Assembly: GCF_000470655.1 (NCBI RefSeq)
Contig: NC_021921.1
Coordinates: 744,001-808,000, forward strand
DNA length: 64,000 nucleotides
DNA from: Halorhabdus tiamatea SARL4B
GTDB lineage: Archaea; Halobacteriota; Halobacteria; Halobacteriales; Haloarculaceae
Reading direction: 5' to 3'
Shown here: positions 8,785 to 18,126 of the stretch, one piece after another
Numbering within the stretch: the stretch's first letter is position 1
Layout of the letters: every line of letters starts with the position of its first letter
The notes under the pieces: generated by a model
Databases searched by the model: none
What the model saw: only the letters and a program-made list of their open reading frames with translations
What the model was told of the DNA's origin: nothing
Program-made: the position numbers and the translations under genes

Positions 8785-9177
8785 ATGGTAGACTTCACTG
8801 TCGCTCTAGCCGATCCGGACACAGGCGAAACCCATCAGGTCGATATCGACGGACAGGACGCGAACCGATTCATGGGCCGAGAACTCGGTGACGAGGTCGA
8901 CGGGAGTGCGGTCGGCCTCGACGGGTTCACGCTGGAACTGGCGGGCGGGTCCGACGACGCCGGTCGCCCGCTCCGTGAAGACGTCCGCGGAGCGGCTCTC
9001 AAGTCGATCCTGCTCGAAGGCGGGGTCGGTTTCAAACCCGAGCGCGACGGCGAACGCAAGCGCGTGACTGTCCGGGGTCGGGAGATCAGCGACGCAGTCA
9101 GACAGCTCAACGCGAAGATCGTCGACGCGGGCGACGGTGATGTCGCCGAACTGCTCGGTGAGGAGTCCGAGGACTGA
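8785..9177 (+). CDS. rps6e: Ribosomal protein S6e
   Basis: 130-residue 30S subunit protein of the archaeal/eukaryotic S6e family: [14 protein letters not shown] at the start, [36 protein letters not shown], then [16 protein letters not shown], all in family order. The length matches archaeal S6e, which lacks the phosphorylated tail of eukaryotes. The start at 8785 fits a leaderless transcript from the box A at 8756-8762. Monocistronic here. Confidence 0.95.
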   Translation: MVDFTVALADPDTGETHQVDIDGQDANRFMGRELGDEVDGSAVGLDGFTLELAGGSDDAGRPLREDVRGAALKSILLEGGVGFKPERDGERKRVTVRGREISDAVRQLNAKIVDAGDGDVAELLGEESED

Positions 9178-9293
9178 CGACAGATCGCTTCCTCGCAGTG
9201 CTGGAGGGCGGGAGACGCGTTCTCTCGATTGATATTCGCGCGTAACGCTCAATAGACGGGCGATCCTATCGCGGCGTAGACAGACGGCCATCC

Positions 9294-10169
9294 ATGTCGG
9301 AATCAGTCATCGCGGATTTCGTCGCGACGTTCAACTCCGAGCGGTCGACCCGGGCCGAGCCGGTCAAAGGCCGAGTACTTCTCAGCCAGAAGCGGCTTGT
9401 ACTCGCAGCCGACAACTCGAAGACGACGATCCCGCTTTCGACGATCTTCGACGTGGCCGTCGGGCACGTCCCGCCTGACCTCGGTGACTTCTTCGACTCG
9501 ACGGTAACGGTGGCCTTCGAGAAGGGCGACGACCGGTTCGTCGCCGTCGTCGAGGCCGGCGACGAGACGATCGAGAAGTTCTCGACGGTGCTGTTCAAGG
9601 CCTTGCTCAACGGCACCGATGCGACAGTCCAGCACCCGGCCGAGATCGGCGGGCGAGTGACCGACGCCGAGTACGTCCCCGCGAAGCTGTTTCTCGAGCC
9701 CCAGGGCGTCAGGTTCAAACGCCAGAGTGGCTCCTTTACCGTGACGCTCGCACAGGTCACGAAGTTCGAGCGCTCGAAACGGGAGATATCCGGGTCCGAG
9801 CGGGCCGTCCTGGCCGTCCGGCACATGCCCGATGGCCAGGCGATCACGACCGTCGCAGCGATCCCCTCGGCCCGGAAGCTCAGCCTCCTGGGTCGGTATC
9901 TCCGGCTGGAGTACTCCGATCTGATGGGCGAACTCAAAGACATCGAGCTCACAGATCCCGAGATCGAACTCCTCGTGGCCGTCTACTCGACCGGCGACAT
10001 GGAGGGGATCCCGCTCGCCAACGTCCTCGACCGGGAGGCAAGCGAGGTCACGATGCTGGTCAACGATCTCGAGGGGAAAGACTTGCTCACGGCCGGCGAG
10101 GAGGGGCCGACACTCACGCCGAAAGGACGTGTCGTCGTCAACCGACACCTCGAGGACGTCAACGAGTAA
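9294..10169 (+). CDS. cheF: Taxis protein CheF (first copy)
   Basis: 291-residue archaeal CheF (formerly DUF439). In Halobacterium salinarum CheF proteins bind CheY and archaellum components and link the Che system to the motor (established for the family). Shared features with the other two copies here: an N-terminal KGRVLLSQKRLVLAA beta-strand region, a central region around residues 100-140, and a C-terminal winged-helix-like segment LTDPEIELLVAVYSTG...LTPKGR. It faces the second cheF, the stops being only 21 bp apart. It diverges more from the other two than they do from each other. Confidence 0.88.
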   Translation: MSESVIADFVATFNSERSTRAEPVKGRVLLSQKRLVLAADNSKTTIPLSTIFDVAVGHVPPDLGDFFDSTVTVAFEKGDDRFVAVVEAGDETIEKFSTVLFKALLNGTDATVQHPAEIGGRVTDAEYVPAKLFLEPQGVRFKRQSGSFTVTLAQVTKFERSKREISGSERAVLAVRHMPDGQAITTVAAIPSARKLSLLGRYLRLEYSDLMGELKDIELTDPEIELLVAVYSTGDMEGIPLANVLDREASEVTMLVNDLEGKDLLTAGEEGPTLTPKGRVVVNRHLEDVNE

Positions 10170-10190
10170 CCGGCCGTTTCTGAACCGGTC

Positions 10191-11054
10191 TCACTGGTCG
10201 GCGATGACCTCGCTAGCGATCGACCGCCCGCGAGGTTTGAGTCCGACTTCCCGTCGGGTGCGCTTTTTGCGTACCACGCCCTGCTCGGCGAGTGCCTCGA
10301 AGATGTCCTCGACGTCCTCGACGTCGAGTCCGACGAAATCCGGAATCTCGAAGGGCGAGACACCAGAGTACAGTGCCATCAAGACTTCGAGTTCGTCGTC
10401 GCTCAACTCGACATCCGATTCGACGTGCTGATCGCCGGAGCGAAGCAGTGACGCGAGGATCGCGCAGTCGCTCGCCGACCCCGAGAGGTAGGTCTTGACG
10501 CTCGTCCCGTCGATGGCGTGTTCGACCTCGAGGACGCTGCGCTCTTTCTCGAAGACGGAACGTTCGGTCTCCGCGATGGTCCCGACGTCGTCGAGGTGGA
10601 TCTCGACGAACTGGCCGCTGGAGATAGCGAGTTCGACGGAGTCCTCGCCGACTTTGATCCGGGCTTTCTCCCAGGCAGCGTCCTGGACGACGCCACCCTT
10701 GACTGCAGGGTGTTTCGCGAGGACGACCTGCTGGTCCAGGCGGGCGCTGTAAATCTCGGCGGCAAATCCCTCGACGTCGGCCGGCGAGAGCAACAGGACG
10801 TCACGGCCAGTCTGGATCGAGACGTATCCCGAGACGTTGGCGATGGCCTCGTTGACGTTCTGTCGGGTCTTGACGCTCCGGACGTCTGCGAGTGAGATCG
10901 TCTTCTTGCCCTCGTTGCTCGCCAGTACCAGCCGTTTGTTCGAGAGCAGAATCCGGCCGGGGATCCACTCGACGTCGTTGAGTTTGCGTCCATTCTCGAC
11001 TACCTGGACGAATTTGCCCCGGCTGTCGGCGAGTTTCCGTTCGCCCTCGCTCAT
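10191..11054 (-). CDS. cheF: Taxis protein CheF (second copy)
   Basis: 287-residue CheF paralogue on the che-gene strand. WIPGRILLSNKRLVLASNEGKKTI, AVKGGVVQDAAWEKAR and LMALYSGVSPFEIPDFVGLDVEDVEDIF align closely with the distant third copy at 58903-59757 (GGVVQDDAAWEKAK; LMALYSGVSPFEMADFVGLSVDEVEEIY). The C-terminal part looks like a winged helix ending in LKPRGRSIASEVI. It lies downstream of the HEAT-repeat gene in the same orientation, the H. salinarum arrangement of HEAT protein plus CheF proteins next to che genes. Confidence 0.9.
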   Translation of the reverse strand: MSEGERKLADSRGKFVQVVENGRKLNDVEWIPGRILLSNKRLVLASNEGKKTISLADVRSVKTRQNVNEAIANVSGYVSIQTGRDVLLLSPADVEGFAAEIYSARLDQQVVLAKHPAVKGGVVQDAAWEKARIKVGEDSVELAISSGQFVEIHLDDVGTIAETERSVFEKERSVLEVEHAIDGTSVKTYLSGSASDCAILASLLRSGDQHVESDVELSDDELEVLMALYSGVSPFEIPDFVGLDVEDVEDIFEALAEQGVVRKKRTRREVGLKPRGRSIASEVIADQ

Positions 11055-11128
11055 CGATGTGCCAGCCCTGTATCGGGTAGTTGGAAGCCACTCGTATTAA
11101 CGTCTCGGCCATCGGACCGCCGTTCGGC

Positions 11129-11250
11129 CACAGTCGCCCAAGTTGCGAGAGAGTCGATCACAGTCGCCCCCCGAGTTGCGAGAGAATCGATCACAGTCGC
11201 CCCCCGAGTTGCGAGAGAATCGATCACAGTCGCCCCCCGAGTTTCGAGAT
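11129..11250. repeat. Four tandem copies of the 3' end of the HEAT-repeat gene
   Basis: Unit CACAGTCGCCCCCCGAGTTG... of 33 bp: 11129-11158 (30 bp, degenerate), 11159-11191 and 11192-11224 (identical), and 11225-11250 (the genuine gene end). Read on the minus strand each copy encodes (S)QLGGRL or QLGRL and its own TGA stop, so the last codons and stop of the HEAT gene are repeated three more times in its 3' flank. Confidence 0.92.
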
Positions 11251-12450
11251 GGCCGAGAACGCGCGTTTGCGAACTTCCTCGTCGTCAGTCTCGTCGAGCA
11301 GGCCGTCGAGCGTCTCGCGCGCCCGCTCGCCGCCGACCTTCCCGAGCGCAAAGATCGCTTGCGTCCGGGCCTGGGTCGGCTGGTCAGTGTCAGTCGCGAC
11401 GTCGAGCAGTCGCTCCTCGAGGCGGTCGGCCTCGAGTTCCGTCAGGCTCGTGGCGGCGAACTGAGAGGTCATCTGGTCGTCGTCGGCGAGCGCCGAGACC
11501 AGCGCGTCGATCACCCGTTCGTCCGGTTCGGTCACGACGCGACCGAGTAGCCACGCCGTGTTCCGGCGCTGGGCGACCTGCGTTCCCTCTTCTAAGATCT
11601 CGACCAGCGGCGCGACGACGCTGTCGTCGTCGGTCTCGCTCAACCGGTCGACGATCGTCTCGCGGATCTCGTGGCTCTTCTGAGTCGGGACGTTCGCGAG
11701 CAACTGGATGATCGAGTAGACGGCCGTCCGCCGGACGGTCGCCGCGTCGTCGCCCAGTGCTGCGACGAGCGCGTCGACGGGTGCGGCGTTGTCGAAGTTC
11801 CCGAAGGCGTTGACCGCGATCCGCCGTACGCGCTCGGACGAGTCGTCGTAGAGATCGAGCAGGGCCTGTAAGGCCTGGCGGTTGCCGATCTGGCCGAGCG
11901 CCTCGGCGGCCTCCCGTCGCACGACGACCGCGTCGTCAGTGAGCAGCGATTCGAGCGGGTCAGTCGCCCGGGGATCGCCGATCGACCCGCAAGCCCGGCC
12001 AGCACGGGCACGCACCCGCGGGTCGGGATCGCTGAACCGCCCGACCAGCGGTTCGATCGCGTCACTGTCGCCGAACTGTCCGAGGCCGTTGGCGGCGGCC
12101 ATCCGCAACTCGGGGATGTCAGCGTCCAGTGCGTTGACGAAAGCCTTCGCACGGACCCAGTCGGCCTCTCCCCCCTCGAAGTCGACGCCGGCCATCGACT
12201 CGATGAGCGATTCGATGGCGTCCTGACCGAGTTCGTCGAGGGAGTCGACAGCCGCTGCCGTGACTGCGCCCGAGTCGTCAGTCTCGGCGGCCTGGACGAG
12301 CGCGCTCACGACGTCACGCCGGTCGGCGTGGTCGTCGAACTCCCCGAGCATCGACGCCGTGCGCGTCCGAACGTCCTCGTTGTCACTCTCCCGGAGGAGC
12401 CGAATGAGTTCCTGAACGTCGCCCTCGCGCTGGAGTTCGAACAGCGACAT
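11224..12450 (-). CDS. HEAT-repeat protein of the chemotaxis cluster
   Basis: 408 residues made almost entirely of HEAT/PBS-lyase-type helical repeats (recurring ...AAEALGQIG, ARAGRACGSIGD, RRIAVNAFGNF units). In H. salinarum an equivalent HEAT protein beside the che genes was reported in the CheF-CheD-CheC interaction network; a scaffold role here is inferred from that. The gene follows cheR with a 1-bp gap (ATG 12448-12450, cheR stop 12452-12454), so they are co-translated. It ends in KLGGRL, a sequence repeated in tandem downstream of its stop. Confidence 0.82.
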   Translation of the reverse strand: MSLFELQREGDVQELIRLLRESDNEDVRTRTASMLGEFDDHADRRDVVSALVQAAETDDSGAVTAAAVDSLDELGQDAIESLIESMAGVDFEGGEADWVRAKAFVNALDADIPELRMAAANGLGQFGDSDAIEPLVGRFSDPDPRVRARAGRACGSIGDPRATDPLESLLTDDAVVVRREAAEALGQIGNRQALQALLDLYDDSSERVRRIAVNAFGNFDNAAPVDALVAALGDDAATVRRTAVYSIIQLLANVPTQKSHEIRETIVDRLSETDDDSVVAPLVEILEEGTQVAQRRNTAWLLGRVVTEPDERVIDALVSALADDDQMTSQFAATSLTELEADRLEERLLDVATDTDQPTQARTQAIFALGKVGGERARETLDGLLDETDDEEVRKRAFSAISKLGGRL

Positions 12451-12451
12451 G

Positions 12452-13267
12452 CTACACCCTGGTGTAGATCCGACGCTGTTTGTCGACCGAGTCGAACGTC
12501 ATTCGGCACTGACTCGGAATCGTCTCGGTCATCCCGATCATGAGGGAGCCGCCGGACCGCAGGGAGTCGCTGATGGTCTCGAAGATCGGTTCCTTGTACG
12601 ACGAGTCGATATAGATGAGGAAGTTCCGACACAACATGAGGTCGAACTCGCCTTTCGGATCCCCGCGAATGAGATCGTGTTGCTCGAAGGTGACCATCTC
12701 CCGGATCGACTCTCTGACGGTGAACGTATCGCCGTCGCGATCGATGTACGGCGAGACAGAATCGAGGGGTTCGAGTTCGGCCTCGATGTCCGTCGTCTGG
12801 GAGGTCTCGTAGACGCCCGCGCGAGCTTCGGCCAGAATGTCGGGGTTGATGTCGGTCGCGAGAATATCGAGCCGTCGCTCGTCGATCTCGGGGTCGTCCC
12901 TCGCCAACATTGCCAGGGAGTACGGTTCCCGACCGTCGGCACACGGCGCGCTCCAGACGCGAACCGTCCGGCGTTGCTCGGTCAGCTCACGAAGGACGGG
13001 GCGGAGTCGCTCCCAGGCCTCCGGATTCCGGAAGAACCCGGTGACGTTGATCGACAGCGAGTCTAGGAGCGCGTCCTGTTCAGTGGCGTCACGTCGCAAC
13101 AGCCGTTCGTAGGCGCGGTAGTCTTCGCTGTCGGTTCGACGGATCCGGGCCGTGATGCGACGGTCGAGATACGCATCGTTGTAGAAGTCCGACTCGAAGT
13201 CGAGTTCCGAGCCGATGTACTCGAGCAGCGAGGTGAACCCACGCTGTGATCCTGATCGGCGACTCAT
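12452..13267 (-). CDS. cheR: Chemoreceptor methyltransferase CheR
   Basis: 271-residue SAM-dependent glutamate methyltransferase acting on transducer proteins. The N-terminal all-alpha domain (about 1-75) is followed by the SAM fold: INVTGFFRNPEAWE, VRVWSAPCADGREPYSLAML, ILATDINPDILAEARAGVYE and FDLMLCRNFLIYI are CheR signatures. Between cheA (37-bp gap) and the HEAT gene in a cheB-cheA-cheR operon. No transducer gene is in the window. Confidence 0.95.
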   Translation of the reverse strand: MSRRSGSQRGFTSLLEYIGSELDFESDFYNDAYLDRRITARIRRTDSEDYRAYERLLRRDATEQDALLDSLSINVTGFFRNPEAWERLRPVLRELTEQRRTVRVWSAPCADGREPYSLAMLARDDPEIDERRLDILATDINPDILAEARAGVYETSQTTDIEAELEPLDSVSPYIDRDGDTFTVRESIREMVTFEQHDLIRGDPKGEFDLMLCRNFLIYIDSSYKEPIFETISDSLRSGGSLMIGMTETIPSQCRMTFDSVDKQRRIYTRV

Positions 13268-13304
13268 ACTCGTCCTAGCAGTAGTTTGGGGTGCATCATT
13301 GTTC

Positions 13305-15308
13305 TCAAAGCGTCACAACATCGAGGATGTGGACGATGTTCCCGTCGCCGATGACGGCCGTTCCCGAGAGGCCGGGCGTCCCCGAGAGCAACCCCTCGAG
13401 CGGTTTGACGACGACTTCCTCCTGGCTGTTGACCTCGTCACAGTGGAGGGCGACCTTGCGTTCGGACTCCCGGACGCGGATCAACATGCCCTCGCCGTTT
13501 TTCGTCTCGCCGGGGACGTCGAAGGCCTCGTCGAGGTGGATGACAGGATAGATCTCGTCGTTGTGCTTGATGACCTCGTCGCCGTTGATCTCGCGGGCCT
13601 CGGTCGCGGCGGTGATCTCGTCGACGTTCTTGATCGGGATGCCGTACTGCTCGTCGCCGACCTGGATGAACAGGACCTTCACGATCGCCATCGTCACCGG
13701 GAGGCGAAGCGAGACCGTCGTCCCCTCGCCCGGCGTCGACTCGACGTTGACCGAGCCGTCGAGCTGGGAGACCGTCTCGTGGACGACGTCCATCCCGACG
13801 CCACGACCGCTCGTGTCCGTGACCTCCTCGGCGGTCGAGAAGCCGGGGTGGAAGGTGAGATCGTAGATCGCCGAGTCGTCCATCCGGTCGAGTTCCTCGG
13901 CCGAGCGGATGTCCTGCTCTAAGGCCTGCTCGCGGATGGCCTCGACGTCTAGCCCCGCGCCGTCGTCTTCGACGGCGATGACGACGTGATCACGCTCGCG
14001 GCGGGCTCGCAACTCGATCGAGCCCTCGCGAGGTTTGCCCTTGCGCTCGCGTTCCTCCGGGGGTTCGATCCCGTGGTCGACCGCGTTGCGAAGGATGTGC
14101 ATCAACGGGTCCGAGATTTCCGTGAGGATCGTCCGGTCGAGTTCGATGTCCTCGCCCTCGATAGTGAAGTCGATCTCCTTGCCAAGATCCCGCGAGAGGT
14201 CACGTACGAGTCGGGGGAACTTCCCGACGACCTTCCGCAGCGGGATCAACCGCATGTCCATGACGGTGTTCTGGAGGCTGGCCGTGATCTTGTCGAGTTC
14301 GTTGAGCGTCTCGCCGGTCGAGTCGACGTTTTCCTGTTCTGCGGCCCGGCGAAGTTTGATCCGGCTGGTGACAAGCTGTTCGACCAGCCCGTGGAGGTCG
14401 TCGAGTTGGTCGACGTCGACCCGGACGGACTTGATCTCGTCGACGGACGTCTCGGCGGCACTCGACGTCGACGAGCCGTTGTCGGCCGACGCGTCCGCTG
14501 TATCCGTCGATTCCGCCGCCGCAACGGCTGCCGTGACGTCCTGGACGGTCGAGGATTCGACAGGCCCGACGTCGTCGAGTGCCGGCGTGACAGTCGATTC
14601 GTCGGCCGCGGCGAACACCGCAAACGTGTCCTCGAACTCGCCGTCCTCTATCTCCGCGGGCGTCGGATCAGTCGCCACGACATCGAGTGTGTCCTCGATG
14701 GCATCGAGGGCGAGCATCGCGTCGACGCCCTGCATGTTGCCGTCGCCGATGTCGATTTCGGACAGCGTGACCGATCCCTCCGCCGGGGATGGCACGTCGA
14801 CGCGGTCGAGGATCGGTTCGACGTCGATCGACCCCGAGTCGGTCGAGTCATCGCCAGGGCCGTCCGAATCGGCGTCAGCGGCCGATCCGGACGACCCGTT
14901 TTCGGCGGCCGATCCACTGGCCCCGTCGGGACCGTCTTCCATGACGGCGCGGATCTCCTCGACCCGCTCGGTCGTGTCAGCGGTCGATTCGCCGTGCGCT
15001 TCGACCTCGGAGACGATCGCTTCGATCTCGTCGACGCCGGCGAAGACGAGGTCCATGATCTCCGGGGTGACCTCCATCTCGCCCTGGCGGATAGCGTCGA
15101 GTAAGTCCTCGATCGCGTGGGCGAGGTCGCTTGCGTCGTCGAAGCCCATCGCGCCGAAGTTGCCCTTCAGCGTGTGAGCGGTCCGGAAGATCGAATCCAT
15201 CGCCCCCTGGTTGCTGGGGTCCGATTCGAGTTCGAGCAACGAGTTGTTCAACTCCGTGATCGCCTCCTCGCTCTCGCGGATGAAGGCGTCGAGATATTGA
15301 TCGTCCAT
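13305..15308 (-). CDS. cheA: Chemotaxis histidine kinase CheA
   Basis: 667-residue kinase that phosphorylates CheY and CheB. The phosphoacceptor is H45 in FRTAHTLKGNFGAMGF (HPt/P1). A long acidic, Ser/Asp-rich linker (about 130-300) holds the P2 region, then the dimerisation helix pair with SVRVDVDQLDDLHGLVEQL. The ATPase has N-box LMHILRNAVDHGIEPPEE (about 400), DDGAGLD, GRGVGMDVV and GEGTTVSLRLP. The CheW-like regulatory domain is about 540-667. The gene is 5 bp after cheB and 37 bp before cheR. Confidence 0.97.
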   Translation of the reverse strand: MDDQYLDAFIRESEEAITELNNSLLELESDPSNQGAMDSIFRTAHTLKGNFGAMGFDDASDLAHAIEDLLDAIRQGEMEVTPEIMDLVFAGVDEIEAIVSEVEAHGESTADTTERVEEIRAVMEDGPDGASGSAAENGSSGSAADADSDGPGDDSTDSGSIDVEPILDRVDVPSPAEGSVTLSEIDIGDGNMQGVDAMLALDAIEDTLDVVATDPTPAEIEDGEFEDTFAVFAAADESTVTPALDDVGPVESSTVQDVTAAVAAAESTDTADASADNGSSTSSAAETSVDEIKSVRVDVDQLDDLHGLVEQLVTSRIKLRRAAEQENVDSTGETLNELDKITASLQNTVMDMRLIPLRKVVGKFPRLVRDLSRDLGKEIDFTIEGEDIELDRTILTEISDPLMHILRNAVDHGIEPPEERERKGKPREGSIELRARRERDHVVIAVEDDGAGLDVEAIREQALEQDIRSAEELDRMDDSAIYDLTFHPGFSTAEEVTDTSGRGVGMDVVHETVSQLDGSVNVESTPGEGTTVSLRLPVTMAIVKVLFIQVGDEQYGIPIKNVDEITAATEAREINGDEVIKHNDEIYPVIHLDEAFDVPGETKNGEGMLIRVRESERKVALHCDEVNSQEEVVVKPLEGLLSGTPGLSGTAVIGDGNIVHILDVVTL

Positions 15309-15313
15309 TTGCG

Positions 15314-16375
15314 TTAGTGCACCTCCGCGTTGATCGCGTCGAGAATCCGGTCTGAAAGCTCATCGAGCGGGCAAACCGTGTCGACTGCACCGGTCTCGAC
15401 AGCCCGCTTTGGCATCCCGTAGACCGCCGAGGACGCCTCGTCCTGTGCAAGTGTCGTCCCACTGGCGGCCTTTATGGCCTGGATACCGCGAGCCCCGTCG
15501 GTCCCCATCCCGGTGAGGATGACACCGACCAGCGGGTCGTCGATGACCTCGGCGGCGCTCTCCATGGTAACGTCGACCGACGGCCGGACGCTATTGACCG
15601 GGTCGTCCTCGGTCAGAGCCACCCGGAGTCGACCGCTGCGGTAGTTCGAGACCTCCATGTGAGACCCGCCGGCGGCGACCAGCGCCTCGCCGCCGCCGAT
15701 TCGGTCGCCGTCGCCGGCTTCCCGGACAGCGTACTCGCTGCGCTTGTTGAGTCGGGTCGCAAACCGGCCGGTGAAATCCGTCGGCATGTGCTGGACGACG
15801 AGGATCCGCAGGTCCGCGCCAACCGGGAGTTCCGAGAGGATCTGTTCGACGACCGTCGGCCCACCCGTCGAGGAGCCGATCACCAGCGTCGCGTTCTTGA
15901 CGACGCTGTCCGGCGTGATCGACGGCTCGGAACGGCCGGGCTGGTGTCCCCCGCCGTCTCCCGTGACGTCGACCTCGGCGACCGACCGAACCATGTCGAC
16001 GAGTTGGTCCTTCAGCCGGGACATCTCCATCGACACCTCGCCGCCGGGCTTCGTAAAGAAGTCGACGGCTCCCTTCTCTAAGGCCTCGAAGGTGACGTCG
16101 GCGTTCTCGTCGGTGTGAGCGCTGAGCATCAACACCGGCGTCGGCCGGGCGGTCATGATCTCCTCGACCGCCTCGATGCCGTTCATCTCGGGCATCTCGA
16201 CGTCCATCGTCACGACATCCGGTTCGGACTCCATGACGGCCTCGACCGCCTCCCGGCCATCTCTCGCCGTGGTGACGACGTCGATTCCGCCGTCCTCGAG
16301 AATATCGGAGATAACGCTCCGCATGAAGTGCGAGTCGTCCGCGACGACGGCCCGAGGCGTTGATCGTGAGGACAT
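15314..16375 (-). CDS. cheB: Receptor methylesterase CheB
   Basis: 353-residue response-regulator methylesterase/deamidase. Receiver: D13, D14 and phospho-acceptor D58 (VTMDVEMPEMNG), with K109 in TKP. Catalytic triad candidates are S169 (IGSSTGGP), H196 (VQHMP) and D293 (GMGTDGARG). The start at 16375 is where receiver homology begins; longer in-frame starts would run into the divergent promoter region. The first gene of cheB-cheA-cheR-HEAT, with TTTAA (16408-16412) about 35 nt upstream as box A. Confidence 0.96.
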   Translation of the reverse strand: MSSRSTPRAVVADDSHFMRSVISDILEDGGIDVVTTARDGREAVEAVMESEPDVVTMDVEMPEMNGIEAVEEIMTARPTPVLMLSAHTDENADVTFEALEKGAVDFFTKPGGEVSMEMSRLKDQLVDMVRSVAEVDVTGDGGGHQPGRSEPSITPDSVVKNATLVIGSSTGGPTVVEQILSELPVGADLRILVVQHMPTDFTGRFATRLNKRSEYAVREAGDGDRIGGGEALVAAGGSHMEVSNYRSGRLRVALTEDDPVNSVRPSVDVTMESAAEVIDDPLVGVILTGMGTDGARGIQAIKAASGTTLAQDEASSAVYGMPKRAVETGAVDTVCPLDELSDRILDAINAEVH

Positions 16376-16632
16376 GTTCGGTGTGGCGACTTTCGTGGCG
16401 GCAGGGTTAAATGTGACCGGACGGCGCGCGATCGTCACCGTGCCGGGGGGTTGTGCTTCCGGTGGAACTTTGCCAAACCGGGCAAATAAAGACACCGCCG
16501 TCGTAATCAACGTTGATAACCCGGTGGACACACTTAAGGGTATTTTGCCGAAAGCTCAGGTAGCAAACGCCGGCGACGCGTCGAGGCCCGGTCACCGGAC
16601 GGCCCCGTCGCCGCCGTGGGAGAGACAGACAG
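16376..16632. promoter_or_regulatory. Divergent cheB/cheW promoter region
   Basis: 257 bp between divergent cheB and cheW. Leftward box A candidate TTTAA at 16408-16412. Rightward, CTTAAGGG at 16533-16540 is the same octamer found before the archaellin gene (19036-19043), followed by TATTTTG. Also contains AT-rich AATCAACGTTGATA (16506-16519), an inverted repeat (ATCAACGTTGAT). No ORF is convincing here. Confidence 0.5.
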
Positions 16633-17058
16633 ATGTCAGATACGCTGGGCCAGGTACTCGAGTTCAAGCTCGGATCGGAAACGTACTGTGTGAGCATCGA
16701 CCACGTCACCGAGATCGTCGACGTCGGCGACGTCACGAGCGTCCCGAACGCGCCGCGACACGTTCAGGGCGTGATGGACCTCCGGGGGCGGACGACCTCG
16801 ATCGTCGATCCGAAAGTGGTGTTCGGGATCGGCGACGAGGGAACCGAGCGGCGGATCATCGTCTTCGATCCCGAGGTTATCGCCGACCAGGAGGCCGCCG
16901 GGTGGTTGGTCGACGAAGTCCATCAGGTCAGACAGATCGAGGCGGGGGACGTCGACGAGTCGCCCGCCGGTTCGGATTCGGCGTCGATCAAGGGCGTCGT
17001 CAAGCGCGAAGACGGATTCGTCATCTGGGTGGATCCGGTAGCCGTTCACGCCGAGTAG
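16633..17058 (+). CDS. cheW: Chemotaxis coupling protein CheW
   Basis: 141-residue CheW couples transducers to CheA. Start LGQVLEFKLGSETYCVSIDHVTEIV, then VPNAPRHVQGVMDLRGRTTSIVDPK and IKGVVKREDGFVIWVDP cover the SH3-like subdomains in order. It is divergent from cheB. The 93 bp between CTTAAGGG and its ATG would make a longer leader than usual. Confidence 0.95.
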   Translation: MSDTLGQVLEFKLGSETYCVSIDHVTEIVDVGDVTSVPNAPRHVQGVMDLRGRTTSIVDPKVVFGIGDEGTERRIIVFDPEVIADQEAAGWLVDEVHQVRQIEAGDVDESPAGSDSASIKGVVKREDGFVIWVDPVAVHAE

Positions 17059-17195
17059 CTGGTGGCTTGCCGAGCCACGGCCGTGAGGACACACCCGGCG
17101 GCGTAAAGTAGTTACTTGAATGAGACGATCTGGAAGCCTTTTTTACGGGCGACAAACAACGTTGCATAGATGAGACCACGTACGGGGTATCCACG

Positions 17196-17921
17196 ATGGT
17201 AGAACTCACCGAGACTGGGATCGACGGGCTCGACTCGATTCTCAACGGCGGAATCGTGCGAAACTCCACGACGCTAGTCGTCGGCACGCCGGGAGCTGGC
17301 AAGAGTATCCTCGGGCTCCAGTTCATCTACAACGGGGTCAAAGAGTTCGACGAGCGCGGGATCTTCCTGTCCTTCGAGGAGAACCGCGAAGATCTGACGG
17401 CCGCCGCCGAGTCGATCGGCTTCGACCAGTGGTCGGAGTTCGAAGACAACGGCGACATCAAGGTCTACGACAAACGCCGCCTGCTCCAGGAGAACAGCTT
17501 CACCGACACGCTCGATGTCCTCTTAGAGGACATCCAGGACGGCGAGTACGACCGACTGGTACTCGACTCCCTGGCGATGTTCGAGTTGTTCTTCGACGAC
17601 GACGCCGAGCGCCGGACGTATCTCCTGAAGTTCACGGACATCCTGAAGCAGAACGGCCTGACCAGCCTGCTGACCAACGAGCAAGCCACCGTGTTTCCCG
17701 ACAACGACATCGGCCTCGAGAACTTCCTGACGGACGGGAATATCTATCTGATCCAGACGCCGACCGAGTCGGGCGTCAATCGCTACGTCTGGGTCGCGAA
17801 GATGCGCAAGCAGGCCATCGAGACGGACATCTTCCCGATGGAGATTACCCACGGCGGCATTCAAGTCCACGACAACGCGAGCGCGTTCTCGATGATGAAC
17901 GACTCCGAGTCGCCGCTGTGA
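17196..17921 (+). CDS. Single-domain KaiC/RecA-like ATPase
   Basis: 241-residue RecA-superfamily ATPase with one KaiC domain. Walker A is GTPGAGKS (30-37), FLSFEENREDL follows, and RLVLDSLAMF is the Walker B strand. It is related to ArlH (28112-28876) and to GvpD/KaiC-like haloarchaeal signalling ATPases. It lies between cheW and the archaellin genes in the same orientation, so a role in motility control or archaellum assembly is plausible, but it lacks proof. TTTTTTAC (17137-17144) upstream is a candidate box A. Confidence 0.75.
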   Translation: MVELTETGIDGLDSILNGGIVRNSTTLVVGTPGAGKSILGLQFIYNGVKEFDERGIFLSFEENREDLTAAAESIGFDQWSEFEDNGDIKVYDKRRLLQENSFTDTLDVLLEDIQDGEYDRLVLDSLAMFELFFDDDAERRTYLLKFTDILKQNGLTSLLTNEQATVFPDNDIGLENFLTDGNIYLIQTPTESGVNRYVWVAKMRKQAIETDIFPMEITHGGIQVHDNASAFSMMNDSESPL

Positions 17922-18126
17922 GAGTGACGAACGACGCCACGTGAAAGCTACCGAGGCGTCGGACCAATTCACTGTCTGATACCCCGTTTTAAGGAGTGAA
18001 AACGAGAGATAGAAGCTCCGAAACACAGAATATCGAGACACGTGCACGAACGGAAGACGGGACGGGTTTCAGCACAGTTTCATCGTCGATACTTTTATTT
18101 TCGGCTGTATTCATTATTTGATAACG

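Noticed and set aside
16506-16519. AATCAACGTTGATA inverted repeat between cheB and cheW as a regulator site
   Set aside because: Short palindrome in an AT-rich promoter patch with no second copy seen; noted only in the promoter entry.
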